Shown here: in pieces, positions 1 through 9,570 of the stretch
Layout of the letters: each line of letters begins with the position of its first letter
Numbering within the stretch: the first letter of the stretch is position 1
Source: Ochrobactrum sp. BTU1
Lineage (GTDB): Bacteria; Pseudomonadota; Alphaproteobacteria; Rhizobiales; Rhizobiaceae
DNA: 64,000 bases
Reading direction: 5' to 3'
Assembly: GCA_018798825.1 (NCBI GenBank)
Contig: CP076354.1
Span: 620,001-684,000 of the forward strand
Notes under the pieces: generated by a model
Databases searched by the model: none
Told to the model about the DNA's origin: nothing
What the model saw: only the letters and a program-made list of their open reading frames with translations
Made by a program: the position numbers and the translations under genes

Positions 1-111
1 ATCGACCTTCTCTGTCGCGCTGCCGAATTGCCGGACATCAAGCGCGTCGAACATCAATTGGCGGAACTGGCGACAAGTGTTCGGGCCAGTTTTGATGAGT
101 TGATCAAATAA
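1..111 (+). CDS. C-terminal end of an unidentified protein
   Basis: An open frame runs from the window edge to TAA and gives the last 36 residues of a protein that starts outside the window. The tail is helical and rich in Leu, Ala and Glu (ends FDELIK). Its pattern resembles the last helix of histidine phosphotransfer (Hpt) domains, which would suit the neighbouring sensor kinase, but 36 residues are too few to name a family. It is convergent with the kinase gene and is followed by a strong hairpin. Confidence 0.5.
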   Translation: MDLLCRAAELPDIKRVEHQLAELATSVRASFDELIK

Positions 112-117
112 ACTTAT

Positions 118-154
118 ACCAAAACTCCATGAGTATGACTCATGGAGTTTTGGT
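118..154. terminator. Strong bidirectional hairpin terminator
   Basis: A perfect 16-bp inverted repeat (arms 118-133 and 139-154) has a 5-nt loop and A- and T-rich outer ends. It lies 7 bp after the stop of the upstream gene, between convergent genes, so it can end transcription from both sides. Confidence 0.75.
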
Positions 155-181
155 TAAGCCCAAGTGGCGATTGAACTTTTT

Positions 182-214
182 CAAGGCGTGATGCGTCAGC
201 ATCTTCACGCCTTG
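182..214. terminator. Second hairpin between convergent genes
   Basis: A 10-bp perfect inverted repeat (182-191 and 205-214) with a 13-nt loop stands about 80 bp beyond the end of the kinase gene. It has no clean T-run, so a terminator role is only likely. Confidence 0.4.
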
Positions 215-291
215 CTATTAAGCGCATCCCGAAGCAAACAGATGGCGCATTTCCATGGGGTAAATTGAAACGTGAAATGCTCTAGCGCCAA

Positions 292-2646
292 TCAGGCTGC
301 GTGGATTTCTGCCTCATGACTGACGATGGCTTTCTGTCTGCGGTCTGGAATGCAGACGGAAACTACAGTGCCAATGCCCTCGGTCGAGCGGATGCGCAGC
401 CAGCCACCATGCAGTTCTGCAAGTGAGCGCGTAATTGCAAGGCCAAGACCTGAGCCACTATGCGTCTTGGTAAACTGGTTTTCCACCTGCTCGAACGGCT
501 GGCCGATTTTCCGCAAGGCAGACTTTGGAATGCCTACGCCTGTATCCTGAATGGTCATGAAAAGAGCCGATCCGGTTTTACGAGCGCGTACAGTGATGTG
601 TCCGTTATGCGAGGTGAACTTGACCGCATTGGAAAGCAGATTGATCAGCACCTGTTTGACCGCACGACGGTCTGCATTGAGCTGCATCGCTTCTTCGATA
701 CGCGTCTCGACTGTGATGTTCTTTTCGTCTGCCTGCAGCGAGATCATGCGTACGGTTTCATTGATCAGCGGGCAAAGGTCTATCTCTTCGCGATCAAGTG
801 AGAAATGACCAGCTTCGATCTTCGACATATCCAGAATGTCATTGATAACGTTGAGCAGGAAGTTGCCGCTGGTGTGAATGTCGTTGATATATTCTTCATA
901 GCGATCGGAACCAAGTGGCCCGAAAGTGCCGGCTTGGATCATTTCGGAGAAACCGATAATCGCGTTGAGCGGCGTGCGCAACTCATGAGACATGTTGGCG
1001 AGGAATTCAGACTTCGCGCGGTTTGCAGCTTCCGCGCGTTCCTTTTCCTGACCATATTTACGAGCCAGTTCCGACAGTTCACGAACGCGGTCGCGCTCGC
1101 CCTTACGGGCTATCGAAAGATCGTGAATGGTTGCCATGAGGCGACGTTCGCTATCAACCAGACGTTCCTGATGCTGCTTGATCTGCGTAATGTCGGTGCC
1201 GATGGAAACAAGTCCGCCGTCCTGCGTGCGGCGTTCGTTGACCTGCAACCAGCGTCCATCGCTCAGCTGTCGTTCGAAGGTCTGACCACCCGCACGGTTA
1301 TGCTCGTTGGCCATGCGACGCTCAAAGCTGAATGGGCGTGTATGGGCATCGACTTCATTGCGCGGAACGCCTGGCTTCAGTGTCCAGACTGGAAGCCCCG
1401 CATATTCACTGAACTTGGAATTTGCCATCACCAGACGATTATTGGCATCCCACAAAACGAAGGCCTCGGAAATGTTTTCAATAGCCTCACGGATGCGCAT
1501 ATCGGCTTCAGCCGTTTGCTGCGCAAAACGGTGCTGTTCGCTGACGTCAAAGGCGATGCCCACCAGATGCAGGTCATTCTCTGCGGCAATTTCCGCACGA
1601 ACTCGCATCCAGACCCATGAACCATCGGCATGGCGCATACGGAATACCCGATCGACGTGGGAAATGTCGCCAGCCGCAGCCTGTTCAGCGATTGAATAGA
1701 GATCGCCGTCTTCTGGATTGATGATCGCTGACACGTCGCCAAAGGCGAGAACCGCATCCTGCGCTTCATAACCAAGCATTTCATACATTGAGCGCGACCA
1801 GTAGATGCGTCCGCGCGCCATGTCCCAATCCCATAGACCACCACGGCCACGCGCAAGCGCCATATCGATGCGGCGCTGAATCTGCCCGGAAAGGTCGTCA
1901 GCTTCGCGAGCGCGCGCTGCCTGACTGAAATAGGCATAAAGGATGGCAAACATCACGCCTGTCGTGCCTGCAAACAGCGTCACGTTCAGGGAGACTGCGC
2001 GCTTCCATTCGGCAAAGATCGTACTTTCCGGTTCCGCGGCTACAATCGCATAGGGCACGGTCATAGGTTTGGATACCGTGCCGTAAGCGGCCTCACCGTT
2101 CATGACGATGGTCAGAACGCCTGCGCGCTCCGCAAACATGAAAAGCGGTTGGATGTCGCTGAACACATCGTCAGCCCGTTTGCCGATGATGTCCGTTGCA
2201 GGGCCGGAAGCGGTGACGATAACGGAGTCATCATTGACCAGAGCAACGGTCATGCCGCTGGAGGACAGTCCGCGCGACCGAAATTCGGCAATTGTATTAT
2301 CGAGGTCTTTGGGCGACATCTGAGCGCCAGCCTGCGTTCCATTGGCTGCACGCTCAATCATCTGCGCCAGATTGGCCGTTGCAGCAGAAAGGGCGGCTTT
2401 GTGCTGAAGCTCAATGTCTTCGCGCCATGACAGCATCGAGAAAACACGAGCCACACCGAGTATGATCAGGAATATGATGATGAGAGCCGGAACAAGGCGG
2501 CGCAACGCGGGTTCAACCGCTGCGAATTTGCCATAAGCAGGGCCTGCAAGAAGCTTGGCATGGCCAGAAAGCCTGCCTTTCTTTCGCTTCCGTCCGGAGT
2601 CGCGATGCTTCCCCGCCGTCGCGTCGTACGCGTCGGTGCTCGCCAT
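292..2646 (-). CDS. pleC: PleC-like PAS sensor histidine kinase
   Basis: A 784-residue membrane histidine kinase/phosphatase. A basic N-terminus leads to a membrane segment at about 50-68, a periplasmic region to about 217, a second membrane segment at about 218-240, two PAS domains (about 262-370 and 385-500), a HisKA dimerisation helix with the H-box [17 protein letters not shown] near 552, and a HATPase domain with N-box [17 protein letters not shown] and GSGLGLAI. The H-box and following region are typical of the PleC/DivJ group, which controls DivK phosphorylation and polarity in alphaproteobacteria. The layout of a periplasmic domain plus PAS fits PleC better than DivJ. A GAGGGG ribosome site precedes the ATG. 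The family is certain; the PleC assignment is inference. Confidence 0.8.
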   Translation of the reverse strand: MASTDAYDATAGKHRDSGRKRKKGRLSGHAKLLAGPAYGKFAAVEPALRRLVPALIIIFLIILGVARVFSMLSWREDIELQHKAALSAATANLAQMIERAANGTQAGAQMSPKDLDNTIAEFRSRGLSSSGMTVALVNDDSVIVTASGPATDIIGKRADDVFSDIQPLFMFAERAGVLTIVMNGEAAYGTVSKPMTVPYAIVAAEPESTIFAEWKRAVSLNVTLFAGTTGVMFAILYAYFSQAARAREADDLSGQIQRRIDMALARGRGGLWDWDMARGRIYWSRSMYEMLGYEAQDAVLAFGDVSAIINPEDGDLYSIAEQAAAGDISHVDRVFRMRHADGSWVWMRVRAEIAAENDLHLVGIAFDVSEQHRFAQQTAEADMRIREAIENISEAFVLWDANNRLVMANSKFSEYAGLPVWTLKPGVPRNEVDAHTRPFSFERRMANEHNRAGGQTFERQLSDGRWLQVNERRTQDGGLVSIGTDITQIKQHQERLVDSERRLMATIHDLSIARKGERDRVRELSELARKYGQEKERAEAANRAKSEFLANMSHELRTPLNAIIGFSEMIQAGTFGPLGSDRYEEYINDIHTSGNFLLNVINDILDMSKIEAGHFSLDREEIDLCPLINETVRMISLQADEKNITVETRIEEAMQLNADRRAVKQVLINLLSNAVKFTSHNGHITVRARKTGSALFMTIQDTGVGIPKSALRKIGQPFEQVENQFTKTHSGSGLGLAITRSLAELHGGWLRIRSTEGIGTVVSVCIPDRRQKAIVSHEAEIHAA

Positions 2647-3053
2647 CTATTGGCCCCTCTTTGATTTGCCGTAACAGTTCCCAAGATGCGCTCAAAGCGC
2701 TGTCCGCCCAGAACTGCTTTTGCCGCGTGAACTGAAATCTCTACTCAAAATGTTTCGGAATACGCCATCTCCGAACAACATCAATGAATCAAAAGTGATT
2801 CGTGCTGTCCAGTGAATTCGTTAACGAGACGTAAAAAACACCATTCGTGAATTTGGATTTTCCGTTGAATCTCAATCTGTTAAACGGAATCAGTTTGAGA
2901 GCGCGCCCATCTAACACCCTGAAAAGACTCATGAAAGCCGGAAGCCTTTTCAGGTTTTATGCAGCTTTGCTTGAATATCTGCGCAACGGCCAAACCCGGC
3001 CTGTTCAGAGGCCGAGTTTGATGAAGTAGAGAATCAATCAGCTGATTCGCGAA
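2647..3053. other. Intergenic region between pepN and the kinase gene
   Basis: 407 bp without a credible gene. It holds the pepN terminator hairpin (2992-3019), an imperfect hairpin with arms CTGAAAAG/CTTTTCAG around 2918-2953, and the AT-rich leader that must carry the kinase promoter, with two GTTAA-type motifs near 2819 and 2879. I could not assign a CtrA box of correct spacing. Confidence 0.5.
2992..3019 (-). terminator. pepN terminator hairpin
   Basis: Arms 2992-3002 and 3009-3019 pair over 11 bp with one mismatch and a 6-nt loop, 35 bp after the pepN stop codon. The T-run is weak. Confidence 0.5.
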
Positions 3054-5705
3054 TCAAGCAAGCGTTCTGTCGACGATGTCCCGTAGATCAGTCGACAGCT
3101 TCTGCGTCCCTGCAATGCGGGCGAGGGCTGCACGAGCATGTTCACGACGGGCATCTTCCAGCGAACGCCACGACCGCAATGCTGTGAGAAGGCGAGCTGC
3201 GAGTTGCGGGTTTTCTGGGTCGATTGCCAGAATGATATCGGCAAAGAAGTTGTAAGCCGCGCCATCTTTGCGATTAAAGCCCGTTGGATTGCTCGCCGAG
3301 AATGCGCCGATCAATGCGCGTACCCGGTTTGGATTATCAAACGAAAGCAGCTTGTGTTTCGTCAAGGTCCGAACGGCTTCAAGTGCCTTGTCGCCCGGTC
3401 GGGTTGCCTGCACGATGAACCATTTGTCCATCACCAAGCCATCGTCGCCGAAGCGTCTTTCAAATGACGCAAGCGCCCCCTGGGCTTCATGGCTATCGCC
3501 GAAGCGATGCACCAGCACGCTTAAGGCTGCTGCACGTTCGGTCATGTTATCGCCGTCTGCAAACTGCTGCGCAGCACGCGCCGGGCTATTCTCGTGACGG
3601 CTGAGGTAATCAAGCAGCACATTCCGCAGAGCGCGCTTGCCCGCTGATACAGCATCAGGAGAGAATGCATCCTGTTGCTCCAGCCGTGTGTAAAGTGCTG
3701 CGAAGTCTTTCGCATAGGCGGAACCAATCGCAGCAATCAGATGGTCGCGGCTTGCAAAGATTGCATCCGGGTCAACATTCTCGCCCATCTCACGCGCAAT
3801 GTCGCTTTCGCTTGGCAAAGTCAGACATAGTGCACGGAAAGCGGCATCAAGGCTCTCATCCGAGGCAATACGTCCGGCAAGTTCGATAATTTTAGTATCG
3901 GTCTCCGGCAAGTAGCCGCCACGTACTCGTTTGGCGCCTTCTAGCAAGGCTTGCGTAAAGATGCCGGTCAGAGCCTGCCAGCGGGCAACCGGGTCGCTGT
4001 CATTGAGAGCGAGGAAGACCCGGTCTTCCGAGTTAAGCGGTGAGACCAGATTGATCGGGGCGGAAAAACCACGCAACAGCGAGGGGACTGGGCGTTCCTT
4101 GATCCCATGGAACGTTAGCGTTTCCGAAACACGATGCAGATGAATGACGCCATCGTGCACATCTCCACCTTCGACAGAGGAAGGTTGAATATCTTTGCCA
4201 TCCGATCCCAACAAGCCAAAGGCGATCGGAATATGCATCGGTTTTTTTACCGGCTGACCGGGCGTGGGTGCGAGGGATTGCGTGAAACTGATGGTGTAAG
4301 TTTCTTTTGCCGCATCAAAACTGAAGCTCGCTTCAACCTTTGGTGTGCCCGACTGATCATACCAGAGCGCAAATTGCGAGAAGTCTTGGCCGGAGACATC
4401 GGAAAAAACTTTGATGAAGTCTTCAATGGTTGCAGCATCGCCATCATGGCGCTCAAAATAGAGATCCATACCTTTGCGGAACAGTTCGGGGCCGATGATC
4501 GTTCGGATCATACGCACCACTTCCGAACCTTTTTCATAAACAGTCGCCGTATAGAAGTTGTTGATCTCGCTATATTCACGTGGGCGTACCGGATGTGAAA
4601 GAGGACCGCTATCTTCTGGGAACTGCTGGGCTTTCAGTATTTTCACTTCTGCGATGCGCTTTACCGGACGCGAGCGTTCGTCGGCCGAAAATTCATGGTC
4701 ACGATAAACTGTCAGGCCTTCCTTGAGACACAGCTGGAACCAGTCGCGGCAGGTAATGCGATTGCCGGTCCAGTTATGGAAATATTCGTGCGCGATCACG
4801 GCTTCGATGCCAGCATAATCGACATCCGTTGCCGTTTCCGGGTCGGCCAGCACATATTTGTCGTTAAAGACATTGAGGCCCTTGTTTTCCATAGCCCCCA
4901 TATTGAAGTCCGAGACGGCAACGATGTTGAAGACATCGAGATCATATTCGCGGCCGAACTTTTCTTCGTCCCAACGCATGGAACGTTTCAACGCATCCAT
5001 CGCATAAAGTGCGCGATCCTCTTTGCCATGTTCAACATAGATGGCGAGGTCGACAGGATGCCCTGATTGTGTCGTGAAATGATCCTTCACGACATCAAGC
5101 GAGCCAGCAACAAGGGCGAACAAATAGGAAGGCTTGGGGTGTGGGTCGTGCCAGACGGCAAAATGCCTGTCGGCATTACCGACGACAGCGCCGTGCTCGA
5201 CTGGATTGCCATTTGCGAGCAGTATTGGTGTAGCAGCCTTTTCGGCGTCAATACGAACCGTATAAACTGAGAGAACGTCCGGACGATCATAATAATAGGT
5301 GATGCGCCGAAAACCTTCTGCTTCGCATTGCGTGCAATAGACATCGCTTGAGCGGTAAAGCCCGGAAAGCTGCCGGTTTGTAGTGGGGTTCACTTCGGTG
5401 ACGATTTCCAGAGTGAAACGCTCAGCGTCGGGAAGGTCAGTGATTTCGAGTTTATCCGGCGTCACTGAGTAGCTGTTATCATTGAGCGCCTTCCCATCCA
5501 GGCTGATGCTGACGAAGTTCAGCTCGTCACCATCCAGAACAAGTGGTGTATCAGCAGCCGTTCCAGCGCGGCGCTCAATAGTCAGTTCGGCGCGAACGAT
5601 CGTTTTCTCGGGCTCAAGTGTGAAATCGAGTTTCGTTTGAGGAATTGCGTAAGGTGTCGGGCGATAATCTTCGAGGCGGAATGTCTGGCCGGTTTCAGTA
5701 CGCAT
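3054..5705 (-). CDS. pepN: Aminopeptidase N (M1 zinc metallopeptidase)
   Basis: An 883-residue cytosolic M1 aminopeptidase that removes N-terminal residues from peptides. The substrate-anchoring motif GAMEN is followed by the zinc signature HEYFHNW near residue 300, and the third zinc ligand Glu lies in LKEGLTVYRD about 18 residues on. The C-terminal half is the helical domain of the bacterial PepN subfamily, and total length is normal. I chose the ATG at 5705, preceded by AAGAAGAG, over an in-frame GTG 24 bp upstream without a ribosome site. Single gene, divergent from the DMT permease. Confidence 0.96.
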   Translation of the reverse strand: MRTETGQTFRLEDYRPTPYAIPQTKLDFTLEPEKTIVRAELTIERRAGTAADTPLVLDGDELNFVSISLDGKALNDNSYSVTPDKLEITDLPDAERFTLEIVTEVNPTTNRQLSGLYRSSDVYCTQCEAEGFRRITYYYDRPDVLSVYTVRIDAEKAATPILLANGNPVEHGAVVGNADRHFAVWHDPHPKPSYLFALVAGSLDVVKDHFTTQSGHPVDLAIYVEHGKEDRALYAMDALKRSMRWDEEKFGREYDLDVFNIVAVSDFNMGAMENKGLNVFNDKYVLADPETATDVDYAGIEAVIAHEYFHNWTGNRITCRDWFQLCLKEGLTVYRDHEFSADERSRPVKRIAEVKILKAQQFPEDSGPLSHPVRPREYSEINNFYTATVYEKGSEVVRMIRTIIGPELFRKGMDLYFERHDGDAATIEDFIKVFSDVSGQDFSQFALWYDQSGTPKVEASFSFDAAKETYTISFTQSLAPTPGQPVKKPMHIPIAFGLLGSDGKDIQPSSVEGGDVHDGVIHLHRVSETLTFHGIKERPVPSLLRGFSAPINLVSPLNSEDRVFLALNDSDPVARWQALTGIFTQALLEGAKRVRGGYLPETDTKIIELAGRIASDESLDAAFRALCLTLPSESDIAREMGENVDPDAIFASRDHLIAAIGSAYAKDFAALYTRLEQQDAFSPDAVSAGKRALRNVLLDYLSRHENSPARAAQQFADGDNMTERAAALSVLVHRFGDSHEAQGALASFERRFGDDGLVMDKWFIVQATRPGDKALEAVRTLTKHKLLSFDNPNRVRALIGAFSASNPTGFNRKDGAAYNFFADIILAIDPENPQLAARLLTALRSWRSLEDARREHARAALARIAGTQKLSTDLRDIVDRTLA

Positions 5706-5907
5706 TGCGAAACTCTTCTTTGTGATCACTTCGATACGAGAGTCGTATCCGGCTTTTTAGCAAACGACAAGAAAAGCGAAGTTGCTCAATATTTTTTAAT
5801 TACTGATCTTTGCTTGGCTGGCACTTTGTTGCGAACAAGCCTATGGATAGCGCAATAACTGTAATTTCCCGCCTTGCTCCTGCATCCCCCGTTTAAGGAA
5901 CTGCGTT

Positions 5908-6897
5908 GTGAAGTCCCTCCCGGACGCGGCCTCCGCAAATGTTCAGACCGGCGAAACTGCCGAGCCTGATCTGCTTCAAAACAATCCAATGCTGGGCATT
6001 AGCCTAAAAGTCGCTTCCGTCGCTGTTTTTGTCGGTATGTCGACCTTGCTCAAGGCTGCAGATGGTATCCCGCTTGGCCAGTTAATATTCTTCCGATCTT
6101 TTTTCGCAGTCCTTGCCATCCTGGTCTACTTTGCGTTGCGCGGGCAGCTATCCGGCATTCTTCAAACCCGCCATGGGTTCAGCCATTTCTGGCGCGGCAT
6201 GGTCGGCGTTGGCGCGATGTCTCTGAGCTTTTATGCACTGACCAAGCTGCCTTTGCCGGAAGCAATTGCAATCAACTACGCATCACCGCTTATCGCCGTT
6301 GTTCTTGGCGCACTCATTCTGCATGAAGTGGTCCGGCTCTATCGCTGGAGTGCGGTCGTCATCGGCTTGTTCGGTGTGATGATTATCATCTGGCCGCGCA
6401 TGACGCTGTTTGCGGAAGGCAATGTCGGACATAATGAAGCCATGGGCGCCTTGGCGGCATTGGGCGGCGCCGTGATGGCTGCCTTTGCCATGATGCTGGT
6501 GCGTCGTCTTGTGCAGACCGAACGCACATCGACAATCGTTATCTATTTCTCGATTTCAGCAAGTGTTATTGCGCTAGTTAGTGTGCCGTTCGGTTGGGTT
6601 GCACCGAGCTGGCCTCAGCTCGCAATGCTGATTGGCGCAGGTATTGCGGGCGGGATTGCGCAAATTCTGCTGACCGAATGCTATCGGCATGCCCCGATGA
6701 GTACCATTGCACCATTTGAATATACCTCAATGCTGCTCGGCCTCGGCATTGGGTTTTTATTCTTCGGGGATATTCCAACTTTTGAGATGCTGATTGGCAG
6801 CGTGATCGTTATGGGCGCTGGCGGCTATATCATCTACCGTGAGCATCAGTTGGCGATCGCGCCTCACAAAACCAATACTCCACAACAGGCACAGTAG
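5908..6897 (+). CDS. EamA/DMT-family permease
   Basis: A 329-residue inner-membrane protein with about ten hydrophobic helices in two EamA repeats (about 30-165 and 180-315), the plan of drug/metabolite transporters. The repeat ends show the usual helix pairs, for example PLPEAIAINYASPLIAVVLGA and the matching C-terminal STIAPFEYTSMLLG. Substrate cannot be read from sequence. The start is GTG at 5908 with AAGGAA 7 bp upstream. Its stop lies 2 bp from the convergent MFS gene, so the two transcripts share their ends. Confidence 0.9.
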   Translation: MKSLPDAASANVQTGETAEPDLLQNNPMLGISLKVASVAVFVGMSTLLKAADGIPLGQLIFFRSFFAVLAILVYFALRGQLSGILQTRHGFSHFWRGMVGVGAMSLSFYALTKLPLPEAIAINYASPLIAVVLGALILHEVVRLYRWSAVVIGLFGVMIIIWPRMTLFAEGNVGHNEAMGALAALGGAVMAAFAMMLVRRLVQTERTSTIVIYFSISASVIALVSVPFGWVAPSWPQLAMLIGAGIAGGIAQILLTECYRHAPMSTIAPFEYTSMLLGLGIGFLFFGDIPTFEMLIGSVIVMGAGGYIIYREHQLAIAPHKTNTPQQAQ

Positions 6898-6899
6898 AA

Positions 6900-8153
6900 T
6901 TACGCCTGTCCCGGTGAACCTTCTGCGCGCGGATCAAGCTGCATTGTTTCAGGTGTAGGCTGACCGTCTGGCGTGTAGATTTTGAACTCTGTTTTTTGAT
7001 CGCTGACTGCTGGTCGCTCGAAACGGCGAATACGCCAGAAAGCATGCAGACCATAGACTGCATAAGCGAGTGCCATAGTTACAAAGAACCCAGATGCCCC
7101 CATAAGATCCATGAGTGGGCCGGATAAGGCCGGGCCGACCATGCTGCCTGTGCCATAGATGATAAGCAAGCCACCAGAAATTTTAACAAATTCACTCGCG
7201 TCGGCATAGTCGTTGGCGTGGGCTACGTTAAGGCTGTAGATCGAGTAAAGTACCGAGCCGAACAGAAACATCATGATGTAGAGCGCATAGGGCGAGGTCG
7301 GATGAACCAGCAGCATGATGGCTGAGAGCACAAAGCCAATAGCGCCCGCGATAACCATGACGAAACGGCGATCCACAATATCGGAAGCGCGCCCGAGTGG
7401 ATATTGGAAGATAGCGCCGCCAATCATTGCGCAGGCCAGCATTGTGGCGATGCCAAAGGTCGAAAGGCCGTTCATTTCACCATAGATGGCGGCGAGGAAG
7501 CTCCATGTGCCGGCCACTATGCCCGCGATGAAAGATCCGACGGCTGCTGCGGGGGAGCGTCTATAAAGCCCCTTTAGGTCCAGAGAAGCTTGCGTCAGCG
7601 GATTTGGTGACTGAGCGCTGGAAAGTGTGGTTGGCAACAGGGCGCTGGCATAAATGATCGCACAGATGATGAATAACGTTACGGTCGTCGCATCACCAAA
7701 TGGCAGGATGTATTGGCCACACATGAGACCAAGCATGGTAATAATCATATAGATCGAGAAAATCTTGCCACGCGTTTCATTGGTGACGCGTTCATTGAGC
7801 CAGCTCTCGATAATCATATAGGAGCCTGCAAGCGAGAAGCCTGCGATGCCGCGGAAAATCATCCAGGCATAAGGGTTTACAATCAGCGAATGAAGCAGCA
7901 ACGCGATTGATAGAAGCGTGAGTAGTGCCGAGAATACACGCACATGCCCGACGCGCCGCACCAGATGAGGAATAACAATGCAGCCTATGGTGAAAGCGAG
8001 CGCATAGGTCGTTCCCATCCAGCCAATTGTGGTCGTTGACCAGCCTTCAACGCCTCCGCGGATTGGCAGGAGAATGCCTGCAAGTCCACCGGCAAGCAGC
8101 ATTAGAAATGTGCTTGCAAGCAAGGCAGCTATAGGCAGAAGCTGGCCGGCCAT
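6900..8153 (-). CDS. MFS permease, YcaD-like
   Basis: A 417-residue permease with twelve predicted helices and a soluble hydrophilic C-tail of about 40 residues. The loop between helices 2 and 3 (VRRVGHVRVF) and the segment SYMIIESWLNERVTNETRGK are typical of the UMF2/YcaD subfamily of the major facilitator superfamily, whose substrates are mostly unknown. GGGGAGG precedes the ATG. Monocistronic, with its 3' end almost touching the convergent DMT gene. Confidence 0.88.
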   Translation of the reverse strand: MAGQLLPIAALLASTFLMLLAGGLAGILLPIRGGVEGWSTTTIGWMGTTYALAFTIGCIVIPHLVRRVGHVRVFSALLTLLSIALLLHSLIVNPYAWMIFRGIAGFSLAGSYMIIESWLNERVTNETRGKIFSIYMIITMLGLMCGQYILPFGDATTVTLFIICAIIYASALLPTTLSSAQSPNPLTQASLDLKGLYRRSPAAAVGSFIAGIVAGTWSFLAAIYGEMNGLSTFGIATMLACAMIGGAIFQYPLGRASDIVDRRFVMVIAGAIGFVLSAIMLLVHPTSPYALYIMMFLFGSVLYSIYSLNVAHANDYADASEFVKISGGLLIIYGTGSMVGPALSGPLMDLMGASGFFVTMALAYAVYGLHAFWRIRRFERPAVSDQKTEFKIYTPDGQPTPETMQLDPRAEGSPGQA

Positions 8154-8282
8154 GAAAACCTCCCCGATGCACTAAGCTTAAAGAACGTTTGTCGAGTTCG
8201 GATATAGTGCAAGCGGCGGAATAATGTATGTTTGCGGCATGTTAGTGACAATTCGCTGTCTGATACGTGCAATCTGGGAATA

Positions 8283-9158
8283 TTATTCAGCCAGTTCCGC
8301 AAGCTTCATTTTCACTGCAAGAAAATCGCGCCAGGCAAATCTTTTCTGCGCAGGCGTACGCAAGAGATAAGCCGGATGCAGCGTGGGCATGACCGGGATC
8401 TCAATACCCGACGGCGTGCGGTGCACTTTCCAATTGCCACGTAACCGTAGAATGCCTTCAGTCGCACCTGTCAAAGCCTTGCCAGCTGGACCGCCGAGCG
8501 CAACAAGCACTTTGGGGGCTGCAAGTTCGATCTGCCGTTCAATGAACGGGCGGCAAAGTTCTGTTTCGACGGGGGTTGGCGTACGATTACCCGGCGGACG
8601 CCAAGGAATAGTGTTGGCGATATAGACGCCTTCACGCTTGAGGCCGATAGCCTCGATCATCCGGTTGAGAAGTTGGCCGGATTTGCCAACGAATGGCAAG
8701 CCTTCCATGTCCTCATCACGCCCCGGCGCTTCACCTACGAACATGATGTCTGACGACGGATCACCATCTGCAAAGCAGAGGTTTTTGGCGGTGAATTTGA
8801 GATTGCAGCCATCAAAGGCTGCAAGTTTTTCGCGCAGCTCATCAAGCGTTGCGGCTTGTAAAGCGGCTTCGCGGGCCAGTGCAATTTGCGCATTATCCGG
8901 AACATCGGATGCAGCCTGCACAGGGCGGCTGGTCGGTGAGGGCGTTGCTGCCTGACGCGGTTGCTGTTGTTGCGCGCGCGAGCGGTCCGCTGACGAAGTT
9001 GATTTGTTTTCCTGCTGCGCGGGAGCTGAACGTACCGGCTGACGCTGAGCTTCTGCAAATCGATCGATCGGCGTATCGGAAAGCGGCATGTCAACACCCG
9101 CTTCCGCGTAAAAGCGGAGCAAGCCTTCCATATCCAGCGTTTCCCGGTCATCGATCAT
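8283..9158 (-). CDS. Family-4-like uracil-DNA glycosylase
   Basis: A 291-residue DNA repair enzyme expected to remove uracil from DNA. The N-terminal 100 residues are Gln/Pro/Ala-rich and probably disordered; the UDG fold runs from about 108. Motif A is GEAPGRDED (142-150), motif B HPAYLLR lies near the C-terminus, and NTIPWRPPGNR is between them. Only three cysteines exist in the whole protein (118, 128, 202); position 115, where family 4 has the first Cys of its CxxC, is Phe. A canonical four-cysteine 4Fe-4S cluster is therefore unlikely. The start ATG follows a GAGGTG ribosome site that lies inside a small hairpin. Confidence 0.88.
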   Translation of the reverse strand: MIDDRETLDMEGLLRFYAEAGVDMPLSDTPIDRFAEAQRQPVRSAPAQQENKSTSSADRSRAQQQQPRQAATPSPTSRPVQAASDVPDNAQIALAREAALQAATLDELREKLAAFDGCNLKFTAKNLCFADGDPSSDIMFVGEAPGRDEDMEGLPFVGKSGQLLNRMIEAIGLKREGVYIANTIPWRPPGNRTPTPVETELCRPFIERQIELAAPKVLVALGGPAGKALTGATEGILRLRGNWKVHRTPSGIEIPVMPTLHPAYLLRTPAQKRFAWRDFLAVKMKLAELAE

Positions 9159-9570
9159 ATTTTACACCTCACAAACTGAGGTGGCGAATTTTGGTGTTGA
9201 ATGCAATAGCAGAGCGCATATTTCCGGTTCATAGAGTTGATTAAAGCGTCTCTCTCGAAGATGGGGGCGGCCTTTGGGCACGCAGAATTACGTTGCGTCA
9301 CAATAGCCCATAATCACTAAATCGGCTGTTTAAAATTTGACGTTTACGTTAAGGTCAATATTATGAATGCTTGTATTGCGGCGATTTTGGACAATTGGAC
9401 GCATATGCGACAGTCTTTAACTCTGCGACAGGGTAAGACCAATATGGGGAAGCCTATCTGTATAAAAGCGGTTTATCGCCGTTCGCGATAGGATCATGAG
9501 TAAAAACAATTGGATGCTTCACGCCCACTCCATTAGTGGGTGATGAAGTTACACCAGACGGAGGCCTAGA
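9159..9570. other. Divergent promoter region, UDG / ETF-QO
   Basis: 412 bp between divergent genes. It contains the UDG leader hairpin and then AT-rich DNA suited to two promoters. A 43-codon frame at 9363-9494 (ATGAATGCT start, AAGG upstream) has no recognisable features and I do not call it. A strong GGAGG site at about 9560 serves the ETF-QO gene. Confidence 0.5.
9165..9183 (-). promoter_or_regulatory. Hairpin over the UDG ribosome-binding site
   Basis: Arms CACCTCA (9165-9171) and TGAGGTG (9177-9183) form a perfect 7-bp stem with a 5-nt loop just upstream of the UDG start. Because the stem is palindromic in sense, the mRNA reads CACCTCA-loop-TGAGGTG, and the second arm is the Shine-Dalgarno sequence. 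Folding would hide it and could lower translation. Confidence 0.45.

Noticed and set aside
805..1620. Plus-strand open frame (271 codons) opposite the kinase gene
   Set aside because: Lies inside the conserved PAS and HisKA coding region of the kinase; shadow frame.
9363..9494. 43-codon open frame before the ETF-QO gene
   Set aside because: Only a weak ribosome site, no hydrophobic helix or recognisable sequence, and it lies in a promoter region.
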